A stretch of 43,650 nucleotides of DNA from UBA9715 sp003452695 (GTDB lineage: Bacteria; Actinomycetota; Coriobacteriia; Coriobacteriales; Eggerthellaceae). Location of the stretch: positions 1-43,650 of the forward strand of contig CAMOTA010000010.1 of assembly GCA_946625225.1 (NCBI GenBank), given 5' to 3'. This document shows positions 31,701-39,713 of the stretch, piece by piece (the first letter of the stretch is position 1; each line of letters begins with the position of its first letter). The notes under the pieces are model-generated. The model did no database searches, was not told the DNA's origin, and worked only from the letters and a program-made list of their open reading frames with translations. The position numbers and the translations under genes are program-made.

Positions 31701-32656
31701 TCATCGACTCGGCAAACTACGATGTTGTGATTTCGGACAACGTCGAACGGGGCGCTGCTTCGGTTGCGGTTACGCTGAAGGGCAACTACATTGGCAGCAA
31801 GACGGCCTATTTCTACATCCAAGATGGTCAGGTCGTTACGGCAACGGACAAAACGGTGCAGGCGGGCAAGACGGTCGCGCTGAACGCCACGACGACCGGC
31901 GATGGCATGCTGTGGTACGAATCGTCCGACGAGGGCGTGGCAACCGTGGATTACAACGGCGTGGTCACCGGCATGAAGGCAGGAACGGCGACCATCACGA
32001 TAACCGCTGGCGAAACGGCATCGTATGCGGCCGCGAGTACTACCGCGAAGGTAACGGTAACCGCTGCGCCAACGCCAACGCCAACGCCAGATCCGAGTCC
32101 CGCGCAAAAGAAAACGCAGACCATCACTGCTGTTGATAAGACCGTCCAGGCGAAGAAGACGATATCGCTTGGCGCCAAGACAAGCGCAGGCGGAGCCTTG
32201 TCCTATAAATCGTCCAACACGGCCGTAGCCACCGTGGACGCGAAAGGCGTGGTTACCGGCAAGAAGGCTGGCATAGCCACCATCACCATAACGGCTGCGG
32301 CAACGATGACGCATGCTGCCGCAACGAAGGCCGTAACCATTACGGTGAAGAACGCGAACACGCTGAAGACGAAGGCCCAATCCAAGAAACTCGCGCTGAA
32401 GACGGTGAAGAAGAAAGCGCAGGCCTTCAAGGCGTCGGTCATTAAAACAAAGGCCCAAGGAAAGGTGGCCTACGCCAAGAAGAAGGTGACAGCCAAGTAC
32501 AAGAAGTACGTTGCCGTTTCGAAGGGCGGCGCCATAACGGTGAAGAAGGGTGCGCCGAAGGGCAAGTGCGTGCTCACGCTGAGCGTGAAGGCTGCGGGCA
32601 CTTCGAAGTACATGCCCGCTACCAAGACGGCGAAGGTGACGATAACGATAAAATAG
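28778..32656 (+). CDS. BspA-like leucine-rich-repeat surface protein with Big_2 domains and lysine-rich tail
   Basis: 1292 residues from ATG 28778 (AAAAGGGGG about 9 bases upstream). Signal peptide ends GLAFA at about residue 32. BspA-type repeats span about 110-820; the opening part, up to IPDHCFFMDG, follows its upstream neighbour repeat for repeat, which marks a tandem duplication. Then come two MBG-like Ig domains (NNVNAGTATVTI), a Big_2 domain (TATDKTVQAGKTVALNA), a PTPTPTPDPSP linker, a second Big_2 domain and a lysine-rich tail with AITVKKGAPKGK, homologous to the tail of the protein at 12774-18017. So its N-terminus matches one neighbour and its C-terminus the other: domain shuffling. 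Confidence 0.88.
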   Translation: MVKRYRAKQAARRSHRIACAAMSVVLAIGMAPGLAFAGEGDKADGAGAADAPRASLQLAVQAQPAEQLAGQAQGDYALTYAYDSGAKTAIVTGFTGTAGGNLVVPATVVKDGATYTVTAIGASAFKNAEGETGFDGTLSLPNTVKSIGASAFQNCQNLQGPLVLPSGLTSLGSYAFADCRGMAGTVTIPAGVTAIPDHCFFMDGSSGDRGLTGIAFANGSSLASIGESAFEGNWHITGGINLPDSVTSIGARAFCNTGAREYDFNTGEDEPAGAQGALHLPANLQTIGAEAFYVCTFSGDLVIPSGIASIGKGAFHRSGFTGSLTLPEGMTTVPEECFYDCDFTGSLTLPSTLASIGESAFGGCNTFSGNLEIPSGVTQISDWAFSGFGAENALCGSLTLPSGLTSIGESAFSGAGFTGALNIPDSVASIGEEAFSGCCRFSSLKLPNNPNFTAIPNGAFAGSSDDPMGFGGTLSIPSSVASIDEKAFYYCSFLEKLQLPSSLTDIGTSAFEQCTLLSGTLALPSNLKTVGADAFYFCQNLTGLTIPSGVSSIGERAFYGCLKAGGDLTIPGSVKTIGKAAFERFGDSEGVQPGVLTIEGGVESIGESAFDSCKGFTSAIIPDSVAIADMGANVFMFCENLKSCTLPDAWTAVPEGVFYGCSSLEQIVIPASATSIGNNAFRLCTGIVGALTIPEGVTDIGSAAFYGCENLTGALVIPASVASFGTNYLGDGIFEGCKGFTSLQMNQACTTLPNSMFEGCTGLTGNVTIPSTVTKIETNVFRNCSGLNGTLTIPSSVTTISGTPFYGTNFATIQNDSDATLNVSDITPAYNVDYQTGSAGDGTIGQGTYTRVVGEPIDITNNADIAITAPDQTYDGTEKTHLNWMGTSLLVVKYNGKTLTRNVHYRADYINNVNAGTATVTIVGLEQGGFSGSQSLDFTIKPKSITPTVELSQYSYAYDGTAKTPGVTVKDGSTVIDSANYDVVISDNVERGAASVAVTLKGNYIGSKTAYFYIQDGQVVTATDKTVQAGKTVALNATTTGDGMLWYESSDEGVATVDYNGVVTGMKAGTATITITAGETASYAAASTTAKVTVTAAPTPTPTPDPSPAQKKTQTITAVDKTVQAKKTISLGAKTSAGGALSYKSSNTAVATVDAKGVVTGKKAGIATITITAAATMTHAAATKAVTITVKNANTLKTKAQSKKLALKTVKKKAQAFKASVIKTKAQGKVAYAKKKVTAKYKKYVAVSKGGAITVKKGAPKGKCVLTLSVKAAGTSKYMPATKTAKVTITIK

Positions 32657-32682
32657 GAGTCTTCTGCACCGATAATGGGTTC

Positions 32683-33345
32683 CTATAGGCCCTGCCTTTC
32701 CTCGTAGGCCTTCCTCTTGGCCTCCTCCCGCGCTCGCTTGCGCGCGTTCTGGACGTCCCTGAGCTCGCGCTGCTTCTCGGCCGACGGCTGGTAGCGGTTG
32801 TTCAGCGGTATCGCGAGGTCGGAGCACCGCAGGTACACGAGGGCGAACATGTTGCCCAGGTTGCGGAACCCCCGCGCCGTGGCTATCAGCGCCTTGACGG
32901 TCGTGTTCGTCGCTTCGCTCTTCGAGCTGTTCACCTGGAGCTCCACAGCGGCGACGATGCCCGCCTCGTGCCTGCCGATCTTCTCTGCCAGCTCCTCGAA
33001 CTGCGGGATGCCGCAGGAGCCGGCCTCCGCGATCCACGATCGGAGCGCGGCCCGCGACGGCACGTGGTCCCTCATGTGCAGGATGACCCGCAGCTCCTCC
33101 TTGAGCTGGTAGGCCCTGTACACGTCCGGGTAGGACTCCTCGGCCAGCCGCAGCTTGTCCTGGAGCGATGCGCTCAGGTTCTCGGGGTTCATCCCCAGCG
33201 CGTACTTCGTGCCCCTGATGCCCCTGGCCCTCTCCTCCAGCGCGTTTATGGCCTCCCTGTGCTCGTCGGACAGCTCGCCGGCCCAGCCGACGACGTGGAA
33301 GAAGTCGACGCAGCGGCGGGCGTTGGCGAAGTACCTCTCCACGCA
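32683..33345 (-). pseudogene. ISL3-type transposase, N-terminally truncated
   Basis: About 220 residues corresponding to the C-terminal half of an ISL3-family DDE transposase: NARRCVDFFHVVGWA near the start is the second-Asp region, and a long helical stretch with ALIATARGFRN follows before a basic tail. Full-length enzymes are about 400 residues; the zinc-finger N-terminus and first Asp are missing, and the upstream frame closes with TAG at about 33370. No terminal inverted repeats were found. A dead remnant inserted just after the BspA-like gene. Confidence 0.75.
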
Positions 33346-33369
33346 CCGGTCATCAAGAATTACGTCGCG

Positions 33370-33489
33370 CTATATAAAGTTCACGAAGGAGCTATCGTCA
33401 TCGCGCATATCTTCCATCAATCGCAAGGTTACGCCAGATTGGTCTGAACGCAGAGTTTCAAAGCTAATCGGGTCGCTTTGACTATCCAT
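33370..33489 (-). other. Possible 39-residue open frame at the truncation point
   Basis: ATG 33489 gives 39 residues containing FETLRSDQSGVTLRLMEDM, with plausible amino-acid composition but no ribosome site. It may be the end of a gene cut when the transposase was truncated. Unrecognised. Confidence 0.2.
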
Positions 33490-33560
33490 TAGCGGGCACC
33501 GTGCGGCATGCGGGGTGATGAGGTGCATGCAGCCCATCCATGCAGGGGCATTTTGACCAC

Positions 33561-33610
33561 GTCTGCTGGCAGCCATGAGGTCAGGGGTTCGACCCCCCTA
33601 TACTCCACCA
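33561..33610 (+). pseudogene. tRNA-Ala 3' half remnant
   Basis: An intact T-arm (AGGGG-TTCGACC-CCCCT), an acceptor 3' strand ATACTCC and ACCA are present, preceded by GAGGTC. The anticodon region CTGCTGGCAGC looks like a tRNA-Ala(GGC) loop with two or three bases lost. No D-arm or 5' acceptor strand exists upstream. Tails of this kind are typical leftover attachment sites of integrated elements. Confidence 0.6.
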
Positions 33611-34191
33611 CGAAAACCGCAGGTCGTCGTCTCGTTTCGGTGGCCTTCTATTTTTGCTTTTTTGGAACGGTTACGATAAACGGCCGGTTGTCGTAACAGC
33701 ACATTGCCGTAGGTCAGTTTTTGCGAAAGCGTTTCGAAAATCGGGTTGAAGACATCCCAAAGACAATTGCTTTTTCAGGTGTTTTTGCGAACTATAATCG
33801 GGCACACGAAGCTGCTGAAGGGCTGTTTCAGGTATCGTCTCAAAACTACCGATTGGTTTGAAATGGGTATTGATGTATGAACGCTATGATGCAGTTATTG
33901 TGCCGTTGCAATAATGAGAGCAGGATAAGGAAAACATACGTTTTCCGTCAGCGTTTAATAGGCAGAGTATTTCTCCCCTACTTCGAAGTCAATTTTTCGT
34001 CAAACAGAATCTCGGGTTAATCTGCGGCGCTTGGATCTGCGACAGGCCTAGTGCAGCCTTTCCTGCGCTAAGTTTGGCAATCAAGGAGCTAGCGGCGAAA
34101 CAGTTACTTTTCACGGCCGGGCCAGCGGCGGGGGCGGGAAGAGGGGTGAGGGCGATTCTGCAGGAACAATTCCTGAATAACACTGAAGTTA
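33611..34191. other. Intergenic region before the broken synthetase gene
   Basis: 581 bp, more AT-rich than its surroundings. TATAAT at 33793-33798 is a possible -10. A 47-codon frame begins near 33877 (MNAMMQLLCRCNNES) without a ribosome site. Nothing else recognised. Confidence 0.4.
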
Positions 34192-34974
34192 ATGCCCATC
34201 ACAGACAAGCTGATACTGAACGCATTCAAGAGGCCCGACGACATCGCCCTTGCAGAAACGGTTATGGAAGATGCGCCCGAGGCGGGGAAGGGCTTGCGCA
34301 AATGGCGCGGATCGGAGCAGGTTGTTCGCGGCCGTGCTGGCCGAACCGTCACTTGGCGCATATTCAACGAACATGCGAACCAGTTCGCGCACATGCTGCT
34401 GGAAGCTGGCGTGTCGCGCGGAGCGAAGGTCGCCGTGCTCATGGCGAATAGTTTGGACTTGCCCCCTATATACATGGGCGTTTTGAAGTCGGGCGCCATT
34501 CTGGTGCCTTTGCATGCAAGTTGCGCGAGGGACGACATTCCTGCCTGCTTGAACCTGGCAGGTGCGGAGGCGCTTGTATTCGGGCCGGAGTTTAGCGAAG
34601 CGGTCGATTCAATGGCCGACATGCTTCCCGAAGTTAGCTTTTTGGTATTCGTGGGAGATAACTGCCCAGAATACGCACGAAGCCATGATGCCAGCATCGG
34701 GCACTTCGCGTCAGAGGAACCTGCTATCCCCATCGACGAAAACGATGTAGCGGTCTTCTCGTTCGAAGCGAGACCGCAACACGGACTGAAAGCGGTTCTT
34801 TACAATCACGGGTCGATTTCGAGAGCCTCGATGGCCAATGGGTGCTCTGCAGCGGCGGTTGAATCAGTTGGTTCGCCGCAGGGAACGCGGCTGTTTCGAG
34901 AGGAGTCGTCGATGTGTTGGATGAGCGGGCTTATGACGGGATTGCCGAGCGAGATTGCCTATAGCCGAACCTGA
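34192..34974 (+). pseudogene. Truncated acyl-CoA synthetase (AMP-binding family)
   Basis: 260 residues against about 500-550 in intact relatives. The N-terminal part is recognisable: TWRIFNEHANQFAHMLLEAGVSRGAKVAVLMANS and the following IYMGVLKSGAILVPLHAS match the ANL N-terminus in order. Where the ATP phosphate loop (SGTTG-x-PK) should stand, about residue 185, it reads FSFEARPQHGLKAVLYNHGS, so the loop is gone. The second half and C-terminal domain are missing. Cannot be an active ligase. It belongs to the decay zone between the transposase remnant and the hydrolase. Confidence 0.75.
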
Positions 34975-35043
34975 TGGCGAGGACGGCTTCCGAGTCATGT
35001 ACGCTTCGGGCACCTTTCCCGCCTCCACGGGGTTCAGAAATAG

Positions 35044-35412
35044 GGCGAGCTAGTCAAGCGCGAGGCCGTAACCGACGGCGAGGTGTCGAAGAAAATAGGC
35101 GACCTGATCCGCAACGATGTGCTCACCCGCTCGAAGGTGCGCTTCGTGAACAAGGGCTTCTCCACCACATTCGGCTACAGCCTGCAGGTGGACGGCGTGG
35201 CGATAGGCCAGCAGAACAACGACCTTACGGTGAACGTCGTAACCGACCTTTCGGCAGCCGATGCGGAAAGCTACAATAGAAGGAGTTCTGAGTATTACAG
35301 CGCTTGGTCGAAGGCAAAACCGCAGCAACCAAGGCGCGAACGGGGCATTAACCCTGGGTGGGTGTCCCAAGCCAATCGGGCGCGTCGAGGAAGGCGGCCA
35401 GCACGGCGTTGA
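35044..35412 (+). pseudogene. Gene fragment ending in a copied BspA tail
   Basis: An open frame after TAG 35041 reads GELVKREAVTDGEVSKKIG and continues with a coherent but unrecognised sequence to about 35280. From 35291 to 35370 the DNA is the tail of the BspA gene at 25174 (SEYYSAWSKAK), thrown out of frame by one lost base. It overlaps the minus-strand hydrolase gene. Confidence 0.6.
35291..35370 (+). repeat. BspA gene tail, displaced copy
   Basis: Matches 28664-28744, 6.6 kb away. A run of five A in the source is four here, which changes KTVTTKA-stop to a read-through frame. The minus-strand hydrolase uses this copy for its last residues and stop codon. Confidence 0.85.
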
Positions 35413-36043
35413 ATTCCTCCGGGTTTTCGGCGGCGATGAAGTGCGACCCCCGGACGAATTCCAGGCGCGCCCCGGGAATGCTGGCCGCGATGAGCCGCGT
35501 GTGCGATTCCTCTATCATATCGTCGGTTCCCGCCACCACGAGAACGGGCATGTGCAGGGCCGACAGGCTGGCGGGGTCGATGTTCGGCTCATCGGTCATC
35601 AGTCGTAGCAGCTCCAGCTGGCTATCGTCACCCGCTTGCAGCGCCTCGTCGTATTCGCCGGCTATCTCGTGGCGCGTTTGTTCGGTCAGGCCTTCGGGGA
35701 ACAGGTTGCCGCCGTTCAGAACCAGGCTGCGCACGCGGTCCGGATGCGCAAGCGCGAACAGCAGCGCCACGTTCGCGCCGTCTGAAAAGCCCAGGACGTT
35801 TGCCGACCCGATTCCAAGGCCATCCAGGAAATCGGCAAGGTCGCAGGCCATTTGGGCAAGTGTGAGCGGCGCCGCCCCGCGCGGCGATTTGCCGTGCCCG
35901 CGCGAGTCCACGGCAATCACGCGGAAGCGCTGCCGAAAGCATTCGACCTGATGCTCGAAGTACGCGCCGTCCTCGCCGTTGCCGTGCAGCAGAACGAGCG
36001 GATCGCCGCTGCCATGTTCCGTATAGTGAAGGTCGATGTCCAC
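35348..36043 (-). CDS. Alpha/beta hydrolase
   Basis: 231 residues from GTG 36043, chosen because AGGA sits 4-7 bases upstream; a longer frame to 36076 lacks a site. Classic alpha/beta hydrolase: HGNGED oxyanion region (20-25), DSRGHGKS, nucleophile Ser87 in GFSDGA, acid Asp174 or Asp175 in AGTDDMI, and His201 in RGSHF. It could be an esterase, lactonase or C-C hydrolase; nothing in the sequence picks one. The final residues (LGTPTQG) and the TAA lie inside the displaced BspA tail, so the gene's 3' end was probably replaced by it. Confidence 0.82.
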   Translation of the reverse strand: MDIDLHYTEHGSGDPLVLLHGNGEDGAYFEHQVECFRQRFRVIAVDSRGHGKSPRGAAPLTLAQMACDLADFLDGLGIGSANVLGFSDGANVALLFALAHPDRVRSLVLNGGNLFPEGLTEQTRHEIAGEYDEALQAGDDSQLELLRLMTDEPNIDPASLSALHMPVLVVAGTDDMIEESHTRLIAASIPGARLEFVRGSHFIAAENPEEFNAVLAAFLDAPDWLGTPTQG

Positions 36044-36502
36044 GTTTCCTCCCGGATCTGCTCGCCGTGCAATCAAACGTTTTCTCTATGTTAAACCACT
36101 GTAAACATGGGGCATAAGACACCGTGCCTGCACGTGAATAAAACCGCCTGGTCGTTATATTCAGTGCGCGCGACTGACCTGCGGGATGTCAACGGCGGCA
36201 TGGAGCCAACAGAGAGAACGTTTTGGGCGGGGCCCTCTGACAGTCGCCCTCTCGGCATTACATCCCCCTTCCTTTCCGGGCTTTTCGCTGCTGCCCACGG
36301 CTTGCCCAGGAGGCCCGCCCCGGGCATTTTCGCGATGACATGCCGAAGGTTGCACGGCTTGGCGTGCGCCGGATTTCGAAGTGCGATAACGTTACGCACA
36401 ATGTTTTTCTCGCAATTTCACCATTGAAAGCCCGCCGCCGTTTCTCTGCCGTTACTATTAGCAAATCCTACAGTAATAACCCCGAGCCGAAGCGAGGACG
36501 CC
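36044..36502. other. Intergenic region upstream of the GGDEF/EAL gene
   Basis: 459 bp. Open frames cross it on both strands (about 36107-36427) but have no ribosome sites. The block 36220-36330 is G/C-rich with many short complementary runs (GGGCGGGGCCC, GGCCCGCCCCGGGC) and might be a structured RNA or a dispersed repeat. The GAGGA at 36494-36498 is the ribosome site for 36503. I looked for a c-di-GMP riboswitch and did not see one. Confidence 0.35.
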
Positions 36503-39500
36503 ATGTCCGAGAACCGCGCCAGATTCAATTCTTCCAACGGCAAGCGGCTGGTGCTGGTCGTCGATGACGTGGCGGTTAACCGCGAAATGCTCGGCGCGAT
36601 CCTGGAAGGCGATTACGAGGTTATCTTTGCCGAGGACGGCCAAGAGGCGCTCGAGCAAGTGGCGCGCAACCGCGATATGTTGTCGCTGATCGTGTTGGAT
36701 TTGCTCATGCCCCGCATGTCGGGCCGTCAGGCTCTCGAGCGCCTAAAGGCCGATCCGGAAACGGCGGACATTCCGATCATCGTCGCCTCGGCCGATTCGG
36801 CGCAGGAAATCGAATGCCTGGATATCGGCGCGAGCGATTTCATTCAAAAGCCCTATCCGGATGCCGGCGTAATCCTTGCCCGCATACGTCGCACCATCGA
36901 GCTATCGGAAGATCGCCAGATAATCCAATCCACCGAACGCGACCCCCTGACGGGCCTGTACAACAAGGAGTATTTCTACAACTACGCCGCGCAGTACGAC
37001 CAGCATCACAAGGGCATCGACATGGATGCCCTGGTGCTGGACATCAACAATTTCAGCATACTGAACGAACGGTACGGACGCGAATACGCCGATGACGTGC
37101 TGCGGCGCGTGGGCGAGAAGACGCGCGAGATGGTGCACGACTCGGGAGGCATCGTCTGCCGGCGCGGCGCCGACACGTTCCTCATCTATTGCCCGCACCG
37201 CGATGACTACAAAGCCATCTTGGACAACGCGTCCGCCGAGTTCGCAAACGAGCAGAAATCGAATCATCGCGTGCGCTTGCGCATGGGCGTGTATTCCAAC
37301 GTGGACAAATCGCTGGACATCGAACGGCGCTTCGACCGCGCCAAGATGGCGGCCGACACGGTGCGCAACAGCTATCTGCGCAACATCGGCGTGTACGACG
37401 ACTCGCTGCACAAGTCGGAGCTGTACGCCGAGCGGCTGGTGGAGGATTTCTCCACGGCAATCCAAGAGGGCCAGTTCAAGGTGTACTACCAGCCGAAATT
37501 CGCCATTCAGTCGGAGGCCCCCATCCTGGAAAGCGCCGAAGCGCTCGTGCGCTGGCAGCATCCGGAGCTGGGCCTGGTCAACCCCGGCGTGTTCATTCCG
37601 CTGTACGAGGAAAACGGGCTTATCCAAACGCTCGACAACTACGTGTGGTGCGAAGTGGCGCGCCAGATTGCCGTGTGGAACGAAAAGTTCGGCTATTGCA
37701 TGCCCATATCGGTGAACGTATCGCGCGTGGACATGTACGACCCCAACATCGTGCACACGTTGCTGTCGTTGCTGGAAGAGAATTCGATCGAAGAAAGCGA
37801 CCTGCACCTAGAGGTTACCGAATCGGCGTATGCCGAAGAACCCGACCAGATCGTGGAAACGGTCAACCGCCTGCGTGGCATCGGCTTCAGCATAGAAATG
37901 GACGATTTCGGCACGGGGTATTCGTCGCTGAACATGTTGTCCACCCTGCCCATCGATGCCCTGAAGCTGGACATGGGCCTCGTGCACACGGCCTTTGCCG
38001 GCGAAAAGGACACGCACCTGCTGGAAGTGATCATGGAAATCGCCGAGCATCTGGGCGTTCCCGTAATCGCCGAAGGCGTGGAAACGGAAGACCAGCTGTC
38101 CTCGTTGCAGGAAATGGGCTGCGACGTGGTGCAGGGCTACTATTTCTCCGCACCGGTTCCGCCCGAGGAATTCGAGCATTTCCTGGAAGAGAGCGATGCC
38201 GTGCGCATAGCGCAGGCACGGCGCGCGCGCATGCGCGCCAACGACAAGGCTGGCTCCGCACGTGGCGAGGCCAGCGCGCATGGCGGGAAGCGGGTCGCCG
38301 ACGATGCCCCCTTGGATTTCTGGGGCAGTCTTCCCAACGTTCGCCTGCGCACGGCAAGCTTGGTGTTCGTGGTGGTCGCGTTCGTCACCGCCGCCGCCCT
38401 GTTCGTGTCCGACGGCCTGGTAATGCGGGGCTATCAGGACATGGAACGCGCAAACGAGCGCTATATCAGGGCGCAGCAAGCGGCAACGAACCTGGAAGTC
38501 GGCTCGGACCGCCTTACGTATTGCGTGCGCAGTTTCGTCATGACCGGCGACATCGCGCATCTCGAAGATTTCTTCGAAGAGGCCGAGGTCACCCGACAGC
38601 GCGACAATGCGGTAAGCAGCTTGGAGGAACTGCTGCAAGGCGTCGACAGCCCCGCATACCGCCACCTGGCCGAAGCGCTTTCTCTTTCCAACGAGCTTAT
38701 GGGCTACGAGTACCACGCCATGAAGCTGGTTGTCAGCGCGGGCGACTACGACGAGTCGAACATCCCCGCAGCCGTCAGGGACGTGCAGCTGGCTCCTGAA
38801 GAGCAGGCGCTCAGCCCCGGGGAAAAGCGCAGCCTTGCGCAAGAGCTCGTGTTCGGAACGGGCTATTCCGAATACAAGAAATCCATTGCCGAGCATGCGA
38901 CCCAGAGCACGGAAAGCCTGATCGCCGATTTCGAGGAACAGCGGCAGCGCGCCATGGGGAATATGGACGGGCTCATTGTTCTTCAAACGGTCCTGACCGG
39001 GCTGTTCTTCCTGGTGGTGCTTGCCACTGCGCTGTTCATAGCGCTGTGGGTGCGCAGGCCGCTCATGCACATGGTGGCGCTTATGAAGGAAAAGCAGACC
39101 GTGCCGCCCATGGGCGCGCGCGAGCTGCGCTTCGTGTCCGACACGTACAACACGATATTCGAGGAGAATCGCCGCATTCATGCGCGGCTTACCTATGGTT
39201 CCACCCACGACGCCCTGACCGGATTGTTCAACCGCAAGGCCTACGACATCATGCGCGAAGACATGGACATGTCGCGCACGGCCCTGCTGCTCATCGACGT
39301 GGACAAGTTCAAATCCATTAACGACACGCATGGCCACGACGTGGGCGATTTGCTGCTGAAGCGCGTAGCCGAGGTGCTGCGCTATAGCTTCCGGTCCACC
39401 GATTTGGTGTTTCGGCTGGGCGGCGACGAATTCGTGGTCATCATGGCAGATGTGGACAGCTCGGTGCGCGACCAGGTGAAGGACAAGATAGACCAGGCAA

Positions 39501-39664
39501 ACGTCATGCTGCAAAAGCCCAATGACGACTTGCCGCCCACATCGCTGAGCGTGGGCGTGGCCTTCGCCGACCGCCAAAACCCCGACGGCGACATCTTCAA
39601 GGATGCCGATACTGCCTTGTACCGCGTGAAGGAAGCGGGCCGCTGCGGCTGCATTATCTACTAG
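36503..39664 (+). CDS. REC - degenerate GGDEF - EAL - TM - sensor - TM - GGDEF cyclic-di-GMP protein
   Basis: 1053 residues. In order: a receiver domain (about 14-130; Asp66 the phosphorylation site, Lys116); a GGDEF domain (about 145-300) whose signature reads RRGADTF (220-226) and is probably inactive; an EAL phosphodiesterase domain (about 312-560) with the full catalytic set Glu346, Asn405, Glu437, Asp467-Asp468, Lys488, Glu524, Gln544; a basic linker; a membrane segment (about 617-637); a helical outer domain (640-822); a second membrane segment (about 825-850); and a C-terminal GGDEF domain with intact RLGGDEF (971-977). It should both break down and make c-di-GMP, under receiver and outside-signal control. 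Most such proteins have one membrane module at the N-terminus; here it divides the two activities. Confidence 0.92.
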   Translation: MSENRARFNSSNGKRLVLVVDDVAVNREMLGAILEGDYEVIFAEDGQEALEQVARNRDMLSLIVLDLLMPRMSGRQALERLKADPETADIPIIVASADSAQEIECLDIGASDFIQKPYPDAGVILARIRRTIELSEDRQIIQSTERDPLTGLYNKEYFYNYAAQYDQHHKGIDMDALVLDINNFSILNERYGREYADDVLRRVGEKTREMVHDSGGIVCRRGADTFLIYCPHRDDYKAILDNASAEFANEQKSNHRVRLRMGVYSNVDKSLDIERRFDRAKMAADTVRNSYLRNIGVYDDSLHKSELYAERLVEDFSTAIQEGQFKVYYQPKFAIQSEAPILESAEALVRWQHPELGLVNPGVFIPLYEENGLIQTLDNYVWCEVARQIAVWNEKFGYCMPISVNVSRVDMYDPNIVHTLLSLLEENSIEESDLHLEVTESAYAEEPDQIVETVNRLRGIGFSIEMDDFGTGYSSLNMLSTLPIDALKLDMGLVHTAFAGEKDTHLLEVIMEIAEHLGVPVIAEGVETEDQLSSLQEMGCDVVQGYYFSAPVPPEEFEHFLEESDAVRIAQARRARMRANDKAGSARGEASAHGGKRVADDAPLDFWGSLPNVRLRTASLVFVVVAFVTAAALFVSDGLVMRGYQDMERANERYIRAQQAATNLEVGSDRLTYCVRSFVMTGDIAHLEDFFEEAEVTRQRDNAVSSLEELLQGVDSPAYRHLAEALSLSNELMGYEYHAMKLVVSAGDYDESNIPAAVRDVQLAPEEQALSPGEKRSLAQELVFGTGYSEYKKSIAEHATQSTESLIADFEEQRQRAMGNMDGLIVLQTVLTGLFFLVVLATALFIALWVRRPLMHMVALMKEKQTVPPMGARELRFVSDTYNTIFEENRRIHARLTYGSTHDALTGLFNRKAYDIMREDMDMSRTALLLIDVDKFKSINDTHGHDVGDLLLKRVAEVLRYSFRSTDLVFRLGGDEFVVIMADVDSSVRDQVKDKIDQANVMLQKPNDDLPPTSLSVGVAFADRQNPDGDIFKDADTALYRVKEAGRCGCIIY

Positions 39665-39674
39665 CCGCGCACCG

Positions 39675-39711
39675 GGGATGAATAGCGGTGCCAGGCACCG
39701 CTATTCATCCC
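39675..39711. terminator. Perfect 18-bp inverted repeat between convergent genes
   Basis: Arms of 18 bp (GGGATGAATAGCGGTGCC and its complement) around a single A. It lies between the GGDEF/EAL stop and the MscS stop and would terminate both. Its core AGCGGTGCCA recurs at 42170-42188, so it may be a REP-type repeat. Confidence 0.65.
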
Positions 39712-39713
39712 AG

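Noticed and set aside
33561..33610. Functional tRNA-Ala
   Set aside because: No 5' acceptor strand or D-arm, and the anticodon stem does not pair; only the 3' half survives.
36107..36427. 106-codon frame upstream of the GGDEF/EAL gene
   Set aside because: No ribosome site, an equally long frame on the other strand, and no recognisable domain; more likely non-coding.
36044..36502. Cyclic-di-GMP riboswitch before the GGDEF/EAL gene
   Set aside because: I looked for the GEMM core with its tetraloop-receptor layout and found no match on the plus strand.
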